Source: Planctomycetota bacterium (GTDB lineage: Bacteria > Planctomycetota > Phycisphaerae > SM23-33). From it: a DNA stretch of 64,000 nt. The DNA lies in NCBI GenBank assembly GCA_022705325.1, contig JAKJER010000007.1:1-64000 (forward strand), written 5' to 3'. Below are positions 51,275 through 60,030 of this stretch, one piece after another. Position 1 is the first letter of the stretch, and each line of letters opens with the position of its first letter. A program made the translations under genes and the position numbers. The notes beneath the pieces were generated by a model, which searched no databases, was not told the origin of the DNA, and saw nothing but the letters and a program-made list of their open reading frames with translations.

Positions 51275-54259
51275 TTACTGGATCTTCGGCATGTCCACGC
51301 GCGCGCCCTGGAGCTGGCGGTCCTGGTCGGCGGGCAGATTCACGCCGTAGAAGATGGCGTTGCAGTCGATCCAGGCGGCGATGCTCCGCAGTTCGGCGGG
51401 CGTAAGCGCCACCTTCTCGTGCCCGTCGCGCAGGAGCTTGATCAGCCGGCTGCCCCGGGCGGACTGGAGCCCGCCGGGCGGCGTGAGCTGGACCTGGTTG
51501 CGGGCGGCGTAGCGGGGCACCAGGCCGCCGCGCGACATGAGCGAGACGTACGAACGAGAGTAATGACGGACCCTCGGGTCCACTTCGCCCCGGAGGTCGA
51601 CCTTGCCATCGAGCCGGGGCTTGCCGTCCTCGCCAGAAGCCCCGTGGCAGCGGACGCAGTGCTTGTCCAGCACGGGCTGGACGAAGCGCACGAAGGAGAA
51701 GGGTTGGCCGCCCAACTCGCCGGCCTCGAGCTGTTGCGCCGGGCGGGACAAGGCCAGCGGCACACGGTTGGGCGGGCCGGTCAGGCGCGGCTCGTGACAA
51801 CCGACGCAGGAGACCTTCTCTCCCGGCTGAAGGTAGGTCAGCGAGCGCATGGTCTGGTAGGCCATGCCGTCGGCGTCCAGGGCTTGAAACAACAGCGGCG
51901 TGCAGGCCGGCACGAGGAACCGGGCCGACCCGTCGGCCTCCACCTTCACCGTGCCCAGGATAGCCCGGGCGTTCTCCTCACCGGCCATCCCTATCGGCGG
52001 GCTGTTGGCGACGTTGGTGGTCTTCGGGAAGATCTGCACGATGCGAAGGGAACGGATCGTGCCTCGCGGGACGTTGTCCAGGCCCTGGTAGACATCCGAG
52101 AGTACGACCTCGCCCGTCTGGCCCGGCTGGGCGGGCAGCTTGCTGTGGACCACCGGCGGCACGGGCCTCGCCCGCAGCGGGATGGGGTCCTCGCAGCCGA
52201 TCCGCACGTCGCGGTACAGCAGTTCCCGATTTCCGAAGGCGTCCACCAGGTACAGACCCAGGGCGTTGGCGGGGTTTGGACGGGGCTCGTAGACCAGCGG
52301 CACGGGGCTGTAGGCGACCAGGAAGTATCGTTCGGACAGCGCCCAGGGGGACGTGTAGTAGCCCGCCGGGGCTCGTCCCTCAGCCTCGGGGAAGGCGATT
52401 TCGGGCGACAGGCGAACGAGGGCGCTGGCGTCGTTGTCGGAGACGGTGGGGTCCAGCAAGGTCAGGCAGCCGCCGGTGATGGAGTGGTGGGCCGAGGCGG
52501 CGAAGATGAACTTGGGCGAATGCGGGACGGGCTGGGCCTGGAACGTGCAGTGGGGCTTGGGTGCGGCGTTGCCCCAGACGGCCAGCGGGTTGGTCCCGTC
52601 GGGGCGGGTGCACCACAGGTTCTGGTGTGTGACCGCGTCGCGATCGATGTAGTCCCAGCGGGCGTAATAGACCAGGCCGTCGTTGCCCACGCGCGGGAAC
52701 CACTCGTTGGTGTCGTGGTACGAGAGCGCCCGCAGGCCGCTGCCGTCGCGCTGGACGCGGTGGAGGGTGTACACGTGCCACCGCTTGCCGAACTGCCCGC
52801 CGAAGCATCGCGCGTAGCCGCGCCGGCGCGTCGAGGAAAAGACGATCCCGCCGTCGGGCAGGTACTCGGGCATGAGGTCGTCGTACGGCCCGGAGGTGAT
52901 CTGCCGCAGACCCGTGCCGTCGGCGTTTACCTCCCAGAGGTGGTAGTAGTGCTCGTCTCCGGCATCCTCGTTGATTTCCTGCGGCACCGGAGGGAGCGTC
53001 TGGCCGCAGGCCACGTACGAGAAGACGATGCGCCCGGCGTCGTACGAGAGACGCGGTTCGAGGACGTTTCCCCCGGCCAGCTTGCCGTCGAGGATGTCGC
53101 GGCAGGCGAGCGAGCGCCCGGGCTGTTCGAGGATGAACAGCCCGCCGCCCGGCCTGGCCCGCCAGCCATAGTACTGCATCACCAGGTGGCTGTACGACGT
53201 GGGGACGCGCTTGGTCAGCAGCAGCGGCCCGAAGGTCATCAGGGGGTTGGCCAGGGAGATCTCTCGCTTGAGTCGTCGCAGGTCGAGGTAGAGCTTCTCC
53301 AACTCAGCCGGCTCGGCGGGCCTGGCGGCGGCATCTTGGCGTGGCATGGGCGTCTCGCCCATGTGTCGCAGGGGCATCTTGCCCCTGTTTTCTTCCACGG
53401 GCGGGACGCCCGTGGGACGCACGGGCAAGATGCCCGTGCCACGATTCAAAGCAGCCCATCGTTTGGTCAGCGCCCCCAGCCGCTGGGCCTGCTCGGCCAG
53501 GAATTGCAGACCGTGCTCGCGCCGCAGGTCGCCCAGCAGGTCGCGAGCGCCGGCCAGGTGCTTGTCGATGGCGGCGGCGTAGGCGGGCGCGGCGCCGTCG
53601 ATCTGGTCTTCCCATCGCCAGTCGGCCTCGACCATGGCGTCCAGGCCGCCCTCGACGAACGGATAGGGGCGCCACGGCTTCGGCCCGGGGGGGACCTTGA
53701 TCTCCTTCACGCCGGCGGGCAGTTCCATCTCGTATTGCCATCCGTCCGCGGCCTGCCTGAAGGCGGCGAAGGCGGCCGAGGCCTGGTGTTTCTTGCCGCC
53801 CTCGCAGGCGACCAGGGGATCCCAGTGGGTGGTGTCGTGGTAGATTTGCCCGCCCTTGTCCACGACGAACCGCAGGGCGTCGCCCTTGCGGAGGGTCAGC
53901 GTCAGATCGTGCTCGGCGCCCTTGCCGTCGGCGGCTGCGATGTCCTTGCGCCAGACCACCTGGGCGTTGTGGCGGATCTCGGCGTGGATGCCGTCTCCGC
54001 CCTTGGTGTCGAGTTTATAGACTCGTCCGGTGACGCGGACCTTCCCGTCGGCCGGGGCGATGAACGCCCGCACCGCCGGCGTCTGTTCGCCGGGGTGGTG
54101 CCAGTCTTTGCCCACGCGCGTCCAGTTGGGTCCGGTCCAGAACGTCGAGCCGTACCAGATGTCGTCGCGGTACTGGAGAGGCTGATACGCGGGCTGGGCC
54201 CAGGCCGAAGCAGACAGCAGCAACAGGCTGAACACGATGCGCCGGAAGCGAGAAATCAT
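51275..54259 (-). CDS. HzsA-related exported cytochrome c-like protein
   Basis: 994 residues with a signal peptide (RRIVFSLLLLSASAWA). The first 220 residues form a beta-rich domain. Residues about 340-760 are propeller-like, with repeated DG.DL/PDGGI words (QITSGPYDDLMPEYLPDGGIV). The C-terminal part has two CxxCH haem c motifs, CVGCH (about residue 817) and CVRCH (about 869). The overall plan matches proteins annotated as HzsA-related, after the hydrazine synthase alpha subunit; this does not imply anammox, since no other hydrazine gene is present. Residues about 273-306 (RGTGILPVRPTG..., HMGETPMPRQ) are encoded by an inserted palindrome array. Probable periplasmic redox or binding protein. 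Confidence 0.8.
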   Translation of the reverse strand: MISRFRRIVFSLLLLSASAWAQPAYQPLQYRDDIWYGSTFWTGPNWTRVGKDWHHPGEQTPAVRAFIAPADGKVRVTGRVYKLDTKGGDGIHAEIRHNAQVVWRKDIAAADGKGAEHDLTLTLRKGDALRFVVDKGGQIYHDTTHWDPLVACEGGKKHQASAAFAAFRQAADGWQYEMELPAGVKEIKVPPGPKPWRPYPFVEGGLDAMVEADWRWEDQIDGAAPAYAAAIDKHLAGARDLLGDLRREHGLQFLAEQAQRLGALTKRWAALNRGTGILPVRPTGVPPVEENRGKMPLRHMGETPMPRQDAAARPAEPAELEKLYLDLRRLKREISLANPLMTFGPLLLTKRVPTSYSHLVMQYYGWRARPGGGLFILEQPGRSLACRDILDGKLAGGNVLEPRLSYDAGRIVFSYVACGQTLPPVPQEINEDAGDEHYYHLWEVNADGTGLRQITSGPYDDLMPEYLPDGGIVFSSTRRRGYARCFGGQFGKRWHVYTLHRVQRDGSGLRALSYHDTNEWFPRVGNDGLVYYARWDYIDRDAVTHQNLWCTRPDGTNPLAVWGNAAPKPHCTFQAQPVPHSPKFIFAASAHHSITGGCLTLLDPTVSDNDASALVRLSPEIAFPEAEGRAPAGYYTSPWALSERYFLVAYSPVPLVYEPRPNPANALGLYLVDAFGNRELLYRDVRIGCEDPIPLRARPVPPVVHSKLPAQPGQTGEVVLSDVYQGLDNVPRGTIRSLRIVQIFPKTTNVANSPPIGMAGEENARAILGTVKVEADGSARFLVPACTPLLFQALDADGMAYQTMRSLTYLQPGEKVSCVGCHEPRLTGPPNRVPLALSRPAQQLEAGELGGQPFSFVRFVQPVLDKHCVRCHGASGEDGKPRLDGKVDLRGEVDPRVRHYSRSYVSLMSRGGLVPRYAARNQVQLTPPGGLQSARGSRLIKLLRDGHEKVALTPAELRSIAAWIDCNAIFYGVNLPADQDRQLQGARVDMPKIQ
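53345..53438. repeat. Array of four REP-like palindromes inside a gene
   Basis: Four 19-base palindromes, each a 7-base stem with a 5-base loop: CATGGGC/GCCCATG (53345-53363), CAGGGGC/GCCCCTG (53369-53387), CACGGGC/GCCCGTG (53396-53414) and CACGGGC/GCCCGTG (53420-53438), spaced by 5 to 8 bases. Translation on the minus strand gives GTGILPV- and MGETPMP-like peptides, of a kind I remember scattered through predicted planctomycete proteins. The insertion keeps the host frame open. Confidence 0.85.
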
Positions 54260-54357
54260 ACCAGGCAGAACGATGAGAGAAGCCGCAGTATTGGCGAAGG
54301 AATGCCAATTTCCGGGCTATGGGGAAACCGCCAGCCAATTTCGGGCCGATTGCGGCG

Positions 54358-54387
54358 TTTCACATGGGAGGCCGCTGTCGGTACAAT
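54358..54387 (+). promoter_or_regulatory. Candidate promoter of the Gfo/Idh/MocA gene
   Basis: TACAAT at 54382-54387 with a weak -35 (TTTCAC, 54358-54363) 18 bases upstream, about 70 bases before the ATG. It lies in the 197-base divergent region with the HzsA-related gene. Confidence 0.45.
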
Positions 54388-54456
54388 GCGGGCGGCCCGG
54401 CCCGGCAGCGGAGTTGGGCAGCCACTTGGAATATCTCGGTTCAGAGGAGACTTACT

Positions 54457-55740
54457 ATGTCGGAACATGCAGCATCGTGGAGTCGCAGGCGCTTCCTGAA
54501 GGGCGCGCTCCAGACAAGCGCCTTGCTGGCTGCGCCGCAGGTCGTTTCCAGCGTCGCCCTGGGCAAGGACGGCGCCGTGCCGCCCAGCGAGCGGATTACG
54601 CTGGGGGGGCTCGGCATCGGCAATCGCGGCGGCTACGACCTGGGCTGCTTCCTCAACGAGGCCGACGTGCGTTGCCTGGCGATCTGCGACGTGCGCCGGG
54701 AGCGCCGCGAGCGGGCCAAGAAGATGGTCGACTCCCGCTACGGCAACAGCGACTGCAAGCTCTACATCGACTTCCGCGAGCTGCTGGCCCGCGAGGACCT
54801 CGACGCGGTGCTGATCGCCACGGGGCCCAACTGGCACGTGACGGCCTCCATCGCTGCCGCTCGCGCCGGCAAGGACGTCTATTGCGAGAAGCCCTGCACC
54901 AAGAACATCGTGCAGAGCCTGGCGCTGGCCGAGGTGTTCCAGCGGACCGGGCGGGTCTTCCAGGGCGGCATGCAGCGCCGCAGCCTGCCTCACTTCAACT
55001 ACGCCGTCGAGCTGGCCCACACCGGCAAGCTGGGCAAACTCACAGAGGTGCACGCCCAGGCGGCCGGCATGCGCACGCACATGAGCGGGTGGCTGCCCGC
55101 CCAGGAACAGCCCCCCCGCGAAGAGGTGGACTGGGACATGTATCTCGGGCCGGCGGCCTGGCGCCCGTACAACCGGGCCATGCTGGACGGCTTCAACTTC
55201 GAGAAGGGCGGCGGCCTGACCGGCGGGGGGATTCTCGAGTGGGGCTCGCACTGCGTCGACCTCTGCCAGTGGGCGGCCGGCGCCGACAAGACCGCACCCG
55301 TCACCTATGAGCCCATCGTCGACAAGAGGGCCAGCGCCTATTACGCCAGCGGCGTCAAGCTGGTCGTCCGCGACGACGGCTGGCTGAACTCCGGGTCCTG
55401 CCCGGCCCGCTTCGTGGGCGAGACCGGATGGGTCGAGACCGGCGACAGCGGCGACATCTTCGCCAGCTCGCCCGCCCTGCTGGCCGGACGAGGCGCCAAG
55501 GTCGGCGGCTATCCCGCCAACAACCACATCCGCAACTTCCTCGATTGCGTCAAGACCCGCGGGCTGCCGGCGGCCAATCATTTCGTCACCTGCAATACGC
55601 ACATTGCCTGCCATGCCGTCAACGTCTGCATCGCCCTCAACCGCAAGCTCACCCTCGATCCCAAGACGTGGCGTTTCGTCAACGACGACGAGGCCAATCG
55701 GTACCGGTGGGAGGCGATCCGCGACCCCTGGCGGCTGTAG
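54457..55740 (+). CDS. Tat-exported Gfo/Idh/MocA-family oxidoreductase
   Basis: 427 residues from ATG 54457 with GAGGAGA 6-12 bases upstream; the longer open frame starts before the ribosome-binding site. The N terminus SWSRRRFLKGALQTSALLAA is a twin-arginine signal, so the folded, cofactor-loaded enzyme is exported. The Rossmann part has GGLGIGNRGG, LAICDVRRER, VLIATGPNWH and the family EKP motif (DVYCEKPCT). The C-terminal beta domain includes GGGLTGGGILEWGSHCVDL. Such enzymes oxidise or reduce sugars and sugar derivatives with NAD(P); exported ones are very common in planctomycetes. Substrate unknown. The HEAT-repeat gene follows after 42 bases. Confidence 0.92.
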   Translation: MSEHAASWSRRRFLKGALQTSALLAAPQVVSSVALGKDGAVPPSERITLGGLGIGNRGGYDLGCFLNEADVRCLAICDVRRERRERAKKMVDSRYGNSDCKLYIDFRELLAREDLDAVLIATGPNWHVTASIAAARAGKDVYCEKPCTKNIVQSLALAEVFQRTGRVFQGGMQRRSLPHFNYAVELAHTGKLGKLTEVHAQAAGMRTHMSGWLPAQEQPPREEVDWDMYLGPAAWRPYNRAMLDGFNFEKGGGLTGGGILEWGSHCVDLCQWAAGADKTAPVTYEPIVDKRASAYYASGVKLVVRDDGWLNSGSCPARFVGETGWVETGDSGDIFASSPALLAGRGAKVGGYPANNHIRNFLDCVKTRGLPAANHFVTCNTHIACHAVNVCIALNRKLTLDPKTWRFVNDDEANRYRWEAIRDPWRL

Positions 55741-55782
55741 GATTCCGTTCCCAAGGTGACTGAGACCACAAGGAGATACACG

Positions 55783-57723
55783 ATGTTCACGATTCGAACC
55801 TTTGCTTCATTCGCCGCCTGCGTGGCGGTTCTCTCCGCGGTGCTGGCCGTCGCGGCCCCCTCGCAGGCCGCCGAGGACGAGGCCAAGCTCATCGCCGTCC
55901 TCGACTCGTCCGCTCCCCCCGCCGAAAAGGCCATCACCTGCAAGAAGCTGACGATCTACGGCAGCAAGGCGGCCGTGCCTTCGCTGGCCAAGCTGCTGGT
56001 CGATCCGGACCTGACGTCCTGGGCCCGCATCGCACTCGAGGCGATCCCCGGTCCGGAAGCCGACGCCGCCCTCCGCGACGCCATGGGCAAACTCAAGGGC
56101 CGGATGCTCATCGGCGTGATCAACTCCATCGCCGTCCGCCGCGACGCCCAGGCCGTCGAGCCCCTCATCGCCCGCCTCAAGGACGCCGACGCGGGCGTGG
56201 CCGCCTCGGCCGCCGCCGCCTTGGGCAAGATCGGCTGCGAGAAGTGCGCCCAGGCCCTCGAACAGGCGTTGAAGGCTGACCCGGTCGAGGTCCGCCAGGC
56301 CGCCGGCGAGGGCTGCGTCATCTGTGCCGAGAACCTGGCGGCCGCCGGCAAGGTCGACCAGGCCGTCCGCCTGCTGGACGTCGTCCGCAAGGCCAACGTG
56401 CCCAAGCAGATCGTCCTGGACGCCACGCGCGGGGCGATCCTCGTCCGCAAGGCCGAAGGCGTGCCGCTGCTGGCCGAACAACTCCAGAGCCCGGACAAGG
56501 CGCTGTTCGGGATCGGCCTGCGGACCGCCCGCGAACTGGCCGTGCCGGGAGTCGCCGAGGCCCTGCTGGCGCAGGTCGAGACGACCACGCCCCTCAGGCA
56601 GGCCGCGATCCTGGCGACCCTGAGTGACCGCGGCGACACCTGCGCCGTGCCGGCCGCCCAGAAACTGGTCGAGTCGCCATTCCCGACCGTTCGCACGGCC
56701 GCCCTGGCCGCCCTGGGGGTGCTCGGCAACGAGGCCCAGGTCCCGATGCTGCTGAAGGCCGTCGTCGCCGGCGGCGACCAGGCCCCCGGCGCCCGCGAGG
56801 CCCTCAAGCGGCTCAAGGGCGGCAGCGTCAACGCCGCCCTCATCAACTGTGCCAAGGGCGGCGACGCCGCCCAGCGCGCCGAGGCCATCCTGGCTTTGTC
56901 CGCCCGCCAGGCTGCCGAGGGCGTCGGCGTCTTCCTCGACGCCATGGAGGCCCCCGAGAACAACGTCCGCCAGAACGCCGTCGTCGCCCTGCGACAGCTC
57001 GCCGGCATGGAGCAGTACGGCGACCTGCTCGCCCGAATGCTCGACGCCAAGAACGACGAGGCCCGCCGGGCCGCCCAGTCGGTTCTGGTCGCCGTCAGCC
57101 GACGCAGCGACCAGCCCGCCCAGTGCGCCAAGCAGTTGATGGACGCCTGGAAGAAAGCCCCCGCCGGGCCCGCCCGGATGAGCGTGCTCGAGGTCATCTG
57201 CTGGCTGGGGCTGCCCGACACGCTGCCGGCTGTGCAGGAAGGCCTCAAGGCCCCCGATGCCGACACCCGCAAGGCCGTTGTCCAGGCCCTCAGCAACTGG
57301 CCCGACAGCCGGATCGTGCCCACCCTCATGGACATCGCCCGCTCCGACAGCGACGCCACCATCAAGGTGCTGGCCTTCCGCGTCGCCGCTCCCAGGGTCA
57401 GCCGGGACGAGTCGCTCCAGCCGGCTGACAAGGCCGCCCGCTTCGCGATGATGATGAAGCTGGCTGACCGGCTCGACGAGAAGAAACTCGTGCTGGCTGA
57501 ACTGAAGTCCGCCCCCTGCAAGGCCAGCCTGGACCTGGCTGCCGGCCTGCTCGACGACAAGCAGGTCGCCAGCGAGGCGGCGCTGGCCATCTGCGAGATG
57601 GCCTCTCAGCGCGGGAACAAGATCCCCGCCAACCAGCTCAAGCCCGTCCTGGAGAAGGCTGCCAAGGCCGACATCAATCCGCAGATCCGTCAGCGGATCG
57701 AGGCCCAGCTCAAGAAGCGCTGA
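55783..57723 (+). CDS. Secreted HEAT-repeat protein
   Basis: 646 residues from ATG 55783 (AAGGAG 10 bases upstream). Signal peptide ACVAVLSAVLAVAAPSQA. The rest is built of HEAT-like helical pairs of about 30 residues: AVPSLAKLLVDPDLTSWARIAL, AVEPLIARLKDADAGVAASAAAALGKIG, TVRTAALAALGVLGNEAQVPML, and NVRQNAVVALRQLAGMEQYG. No catalytic domain seen. It lies directly after the exported oxidoreductase, likely in one operon, and may act as a protein-interaction scaffold. Similar HEAT domains often accompany large planctomycete cytochrome proteins, and one such gene is divergent upstream. Confidence 0.88.
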   Translation: MFTIRTFASFAACVAVLSAVLAVAAPSQAAEDEAKLIAVLDSSAPPAEKAITCKKLTIYGSKAAVPSLAKLLVDPDLTSWARIALEAIPGPEADAALRDAMGKLKGRMLIGVINSIAVRRDAQAVEPLIARLKDADAGVAASAAAALGKIGCEKCAQALEQALKADPVEVRQAAGEGCVICAENLAAAGKVDQAVRLLDVVRKANVPKQIVLDATRGAILVRKAEGVPLLAEQLQSPDKALFGIGLRTARELAVPGVAEALLAQVETTTPLRQAAILATLSDRGDTCAVPAAQKLVESPFPTVRTAALAALGVLGNEAQVPMLLKAVVAGGDQAPGAREALKRLKGGSVNAALINCAKGGDAAQRAEAILALSARQAAEGVGVFLDAMEAPENNVRQNAVVALRQLAGMEQYGDLLARMLDAKNDEARRAAQSVLVAVSRRSDQPAQCAKQLMDAWKKAPAGPARMSVLEVICWLGLPDTLPAVQEGLKAPDADTRKAVVQALSNWPDSRIVPTLMDIARSDSDATIKVLAFRVAAPRVSRDESLQPADKAARFAMMMKLADRLDEKKLVLAELKSAPCKASLDLAAGLLDDKQVASEAALAICEMASQRGNKIPANQLKPVLEKAAKADINPQIRQRIEAQLKKR

Positions 57724-57755
57724 GTACCTCCCCACAGGCGAATCGCGGGACTATC

Positions 57756-57802
57756 GCAAGGCGGGGCCGACCGGACGTTGCTTCCGGCCGACCCCGCCTT
57801 GC
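57756..57802 (+). terminator. Strong intrinsic terminator after the HEAT-repeat gene
   Basis: Eleven perfect pairs GCAAGGCGGGG / CCCCGCCTTGC extended inward by a near-perfect CCGACCGGA / TCCGGCCGA segment, a stem of about 20 pairs, followed by TTCTTTC. It lies 33 bases after the stop codon. Confidence 0.85.
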
Positions 57803-57938
57803 TTCTTTCATGCCGGGTTGGCGGGAATGAAACAAGTCCGGATTGTCGCTCGCCCCGCCGGCCCGGGCGGGCGGCCCGAGCCGCCGGCCGTGCAAAGCGG
57901 TCGGGGCAAAAGCGGGGGGCAAGCGCAGGCCGCGTCTG

Positions 57939-58541
57939 TCACCATGCCTGCACGGCCAGGAGGAGTCTCTGGCGGATGTTGTCCAGCCGCGACCGCTCGT
58001 CCAGGCCGCCAAACCGGAGGTTCACGATCGTTCCCGTCAGGGTTGCCATGATCAATGACGCGGTGGCGTCCAGGTCCAACCGGGCGCTGAACTCCCCGCG
58101 ATTTCGTCCATCTTCCAGGATGCGTTTGATGGCGTCGCGCCAGCGCTTGTGTGCCTGGAGCAGGAACTCGCCGATGCCGGGGACGGAGGTGCCGGCAGAC
58201 GACCACAACTCGAATACCAGGCTTCCCGACTCTTCGTGAACGGAAACGAGCCGCTTCAAGAAGACCTCAAGCAGACTGTTCAGACACTGCACCGCGGACA
58301 GCGACTGGCTGGACGCGTGCAGGGTCGCAGCCAGATCCCGCGACACCATGTCTTCCGCCACGCAGCAGAACAGCGTCGCCTTGTCCCGAAAGTGCCAGTA
58401 GACCGTGCCCTTCGCCACCGAAGCCGCGGCCGCGATGTCGTCGAGCCTGGCCTTGTCGAAGCCGCATCTCGCGAACACGGCCCTCGCGGCCGCCATGATC
58501 CTTTCGCGTCGGCAGGGCGCCGGGATCTTGTGGTCCATCAT
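57939..58541 (-). CDS. TetR/AcrR-family repressor
   Basis: 200 residues. The N-terminal helix-turn-helix matches the family: IMAAARAVFARCGFDKARLDDIAAAASVAKGTVYWHFRDKATLF. The remainder is a helical ligand-binding and dimerisation domain. An ATG at 58538 is an equally good start. It is the last gene of a minus-strand set with the channel, pump and adaptor of an RND system, 25 bases after the channel gene, so it is a likely autoregulated local repressor of the efflux operon. No palindromic operator was found within the window; the operon promoter lies beyond the right edge. Confidence 0.92.
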   Translation of the reverse strand: MMDHKIPAPCRRERIMAAARAVFARCGFDKARLDDIAAAASVAKGTVYWHFRDKATLFCCVAEDMVSRDLAATLHASSQSLSAVQCLNSLLEVFLKRLVSVHEESGSLVFELWSSAGTSVPGIGEFLLQAHKRWRDAIKRILEDGRNRGEFSARLDLDATASLIMATLTGTIVNLRFGGLDERSRLDNIRQRLLLAVQAW

Positions 58542-58566
58542 GCATCCTCGTCATCGCGTCGATGTG

Positions 58567-60030
58567 TCAACGCTTCGCCTGGGCGGGTGCGCCCTCTTGA
58601 GGCGGCGGCCCTTCAGTCGTGTGATCCCACCCGCCGCCCAGCACCGAGAAGAGCCTCACCTGGTTTGCCATTCGCGCCAGGCGAAGACGGACAAGGTTCT
58701 GCTGCGCCGCATAGAGGGATTGCTGGGCGTCCAGGACGGACAGGTAACTGTCCAGGCCTTTAAGGTAACGGCCGTTGGACAGCTTGTAGGTCTGGGCGGC
58801 GGCGTGGACAAGCGATTCCTGCGCGGCGATCTGCCGGTCGATGGTCCCGCGCACGGCCAGGGAGTCCGCCACCTCCCGGAAGGCCGTCTGAATGGCCCTC
58901 TCGTATCGAACGACCGCCAGCCGCTTGTCCACTTGTGTCACTCTCAGCGCCGCCCAGGCACGCGCGTCGAAGATCGGCATCACGACTTCCGGCGCCACGC
59001 TCCAGGCGGTCGATCCGGCGGCGAACAGCCCGTTGAGCTGGTTGCTGCCGGTTCCCAGGGAACTGGTCAGCGTGATCCTGGGGAAGAGGGCGGCGCGGGC
59101 GGCCCCGATGTTGGCGTAGGCGGCTTTCAGGAGGGCCTCGGCCTGGAGGATGTCCGGTCTTCGCAAGAGCACCTGGGAAGACAAACCGGGAGCGATTTCC
59201 AGGAACGGGGCGACGGCGCCCAGTTCGTCGGGCAGCAGGGTCTCCGGGACCGGCGAGCCCACCAGCAGGTTCAGGGCGTTCTCGTCCTGGGCCACCGCCT
59301 GGGTGAATCGGGCCAGGTCCGCCCGGGCCAGGTCCACCTGCGTCTGGGAACGGTAGAGGTCCAGTTCCGGAATGACGCCCTCATCGAGGCGGCGCTTCAC
59401 CAGGGCGTACGCCTCCTGCTGCGTCTGGAGGGTGGTCCTGGCCAGCGTCAGGGCTTCGCGGTCGGCGGCCAGGGTCAGGTACGCGTTGGCCACCGACGAC
59501 ACCAGCAGAATGTGCGTGTCCTGGCGGGCCTGCTCGGTGGCGAAGTACTGCTGCTGGGCCGCCTCGGACAAGCTGCGGATGCGCCCGAAGAAGTCGATCT
59601 CCCAGGCGCTGAGGGCCAGGCTCGCCCCATACTGCTTGACGGTCAGCGGGCTGCCCGTGCCGGAGAGGTCCGCCGGCAGCCGCTGCTGACTGCCGTTGGC
59701 TATCGCGTTGACGATGGGGAACAACTCGGCCCGCTGCACGCCGTACATCGCCCGGGCGCGTTCCACGTTGAGCGACGCAAGCCGAAGGTCGCGGTTGTTT
59801 CGCAGCGACAGGTCGACGACGTGCAGGAGCCTGGAGTCGCGGAAGAACCGCCTCCGCGGCGGCAGGTCGGCATCGGCCGGGGCGGAGGCGGGCTGCGTCG
59901 TCGCGTACGCCGGCCCGCCGGGCCAGCGGTCGGGGATCGGGGCGGCCGGGCGGTTGTAGTCGGGGGCCAAGGTGCAGCCGCTGACGGCGACGAGCAATCC
60001 GGCGACGATAACGAGCGTGTTCCTATTCAT
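58567..60030 (-). CDS. Outer-membrane efflux channel (TolC/NodT-type lipoprotein)
   Basis: 487 residues from ATG 60030, overlapping the stop of the pump gene by 8 bases. Lipoprotein signal VAGLLVAVSGCTLAPDYNRPAAPIPDRW, the typical N terminus of NodT/OprM-type channels. Two TolC-like repeats of long helices follow (NNRDLRLASLNVERARAMYG, LALSAWEIDFFGRIRSLSEAAQQQY, LLRRPDILQAEALLKAAYANIGAARAALFPRI). It forms the outer-membrane exit duct for the RND pump. Confidence 0.95.
   Translation of the reverse strand: MNRNTLVIVAGLLVAVSGCTLAPDYNRPAAPIPDRWPGGPAYATTQPASAPADADLPPRRRFFRDSRLLHVVDLSLRNNRDLRLASLNVERARAMYGVQRAELFPIVNAIANGSQQRLPADLSGTGSPLTVKQYGASLALSAWEIDFFGRIRSLSEAAQQQYFATEQARQDTHILLVSSVANAYLTLAADREALTLARTTLQTQQEAYALVKRRLDEGVIPELDLYRSQTQVDLARADLARFTQAVAQDENALNLLVGSPVPETLLPDELGAVAPFLEIAPGLSSQVLLRRPDILQAEALLKAAYANIGAARAALFPRITLTSSLGTGSNQLNGLFAAGSTAWSVAPEVVMPIFDARAWAALRVTQVDKRLAVVRYERAIQTAFREVADSLAVRGTIDRQIAAQESLVHAAAQTYKLSNGRYLKGLDSYLSVLDAQQSLYAAQQNLVRLRLARMANQVRLFSVLGGGWDHTTEGPPPQEGAPAQAKR

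Noticed and set aside
53345..53438. CRISPR array
   Set aside because: The units are short palindromes with 5-8 base gaps, not 25-40 base repeats with unique spacers, and no cas genes are present.
51275..54259. Hydrazine synthase, hence an anammox bacterium
   Set aside because: Only a partial architectural likeness; no hydrazine dehydrogenase, nitrite reductase or other synthase subunits in the window.
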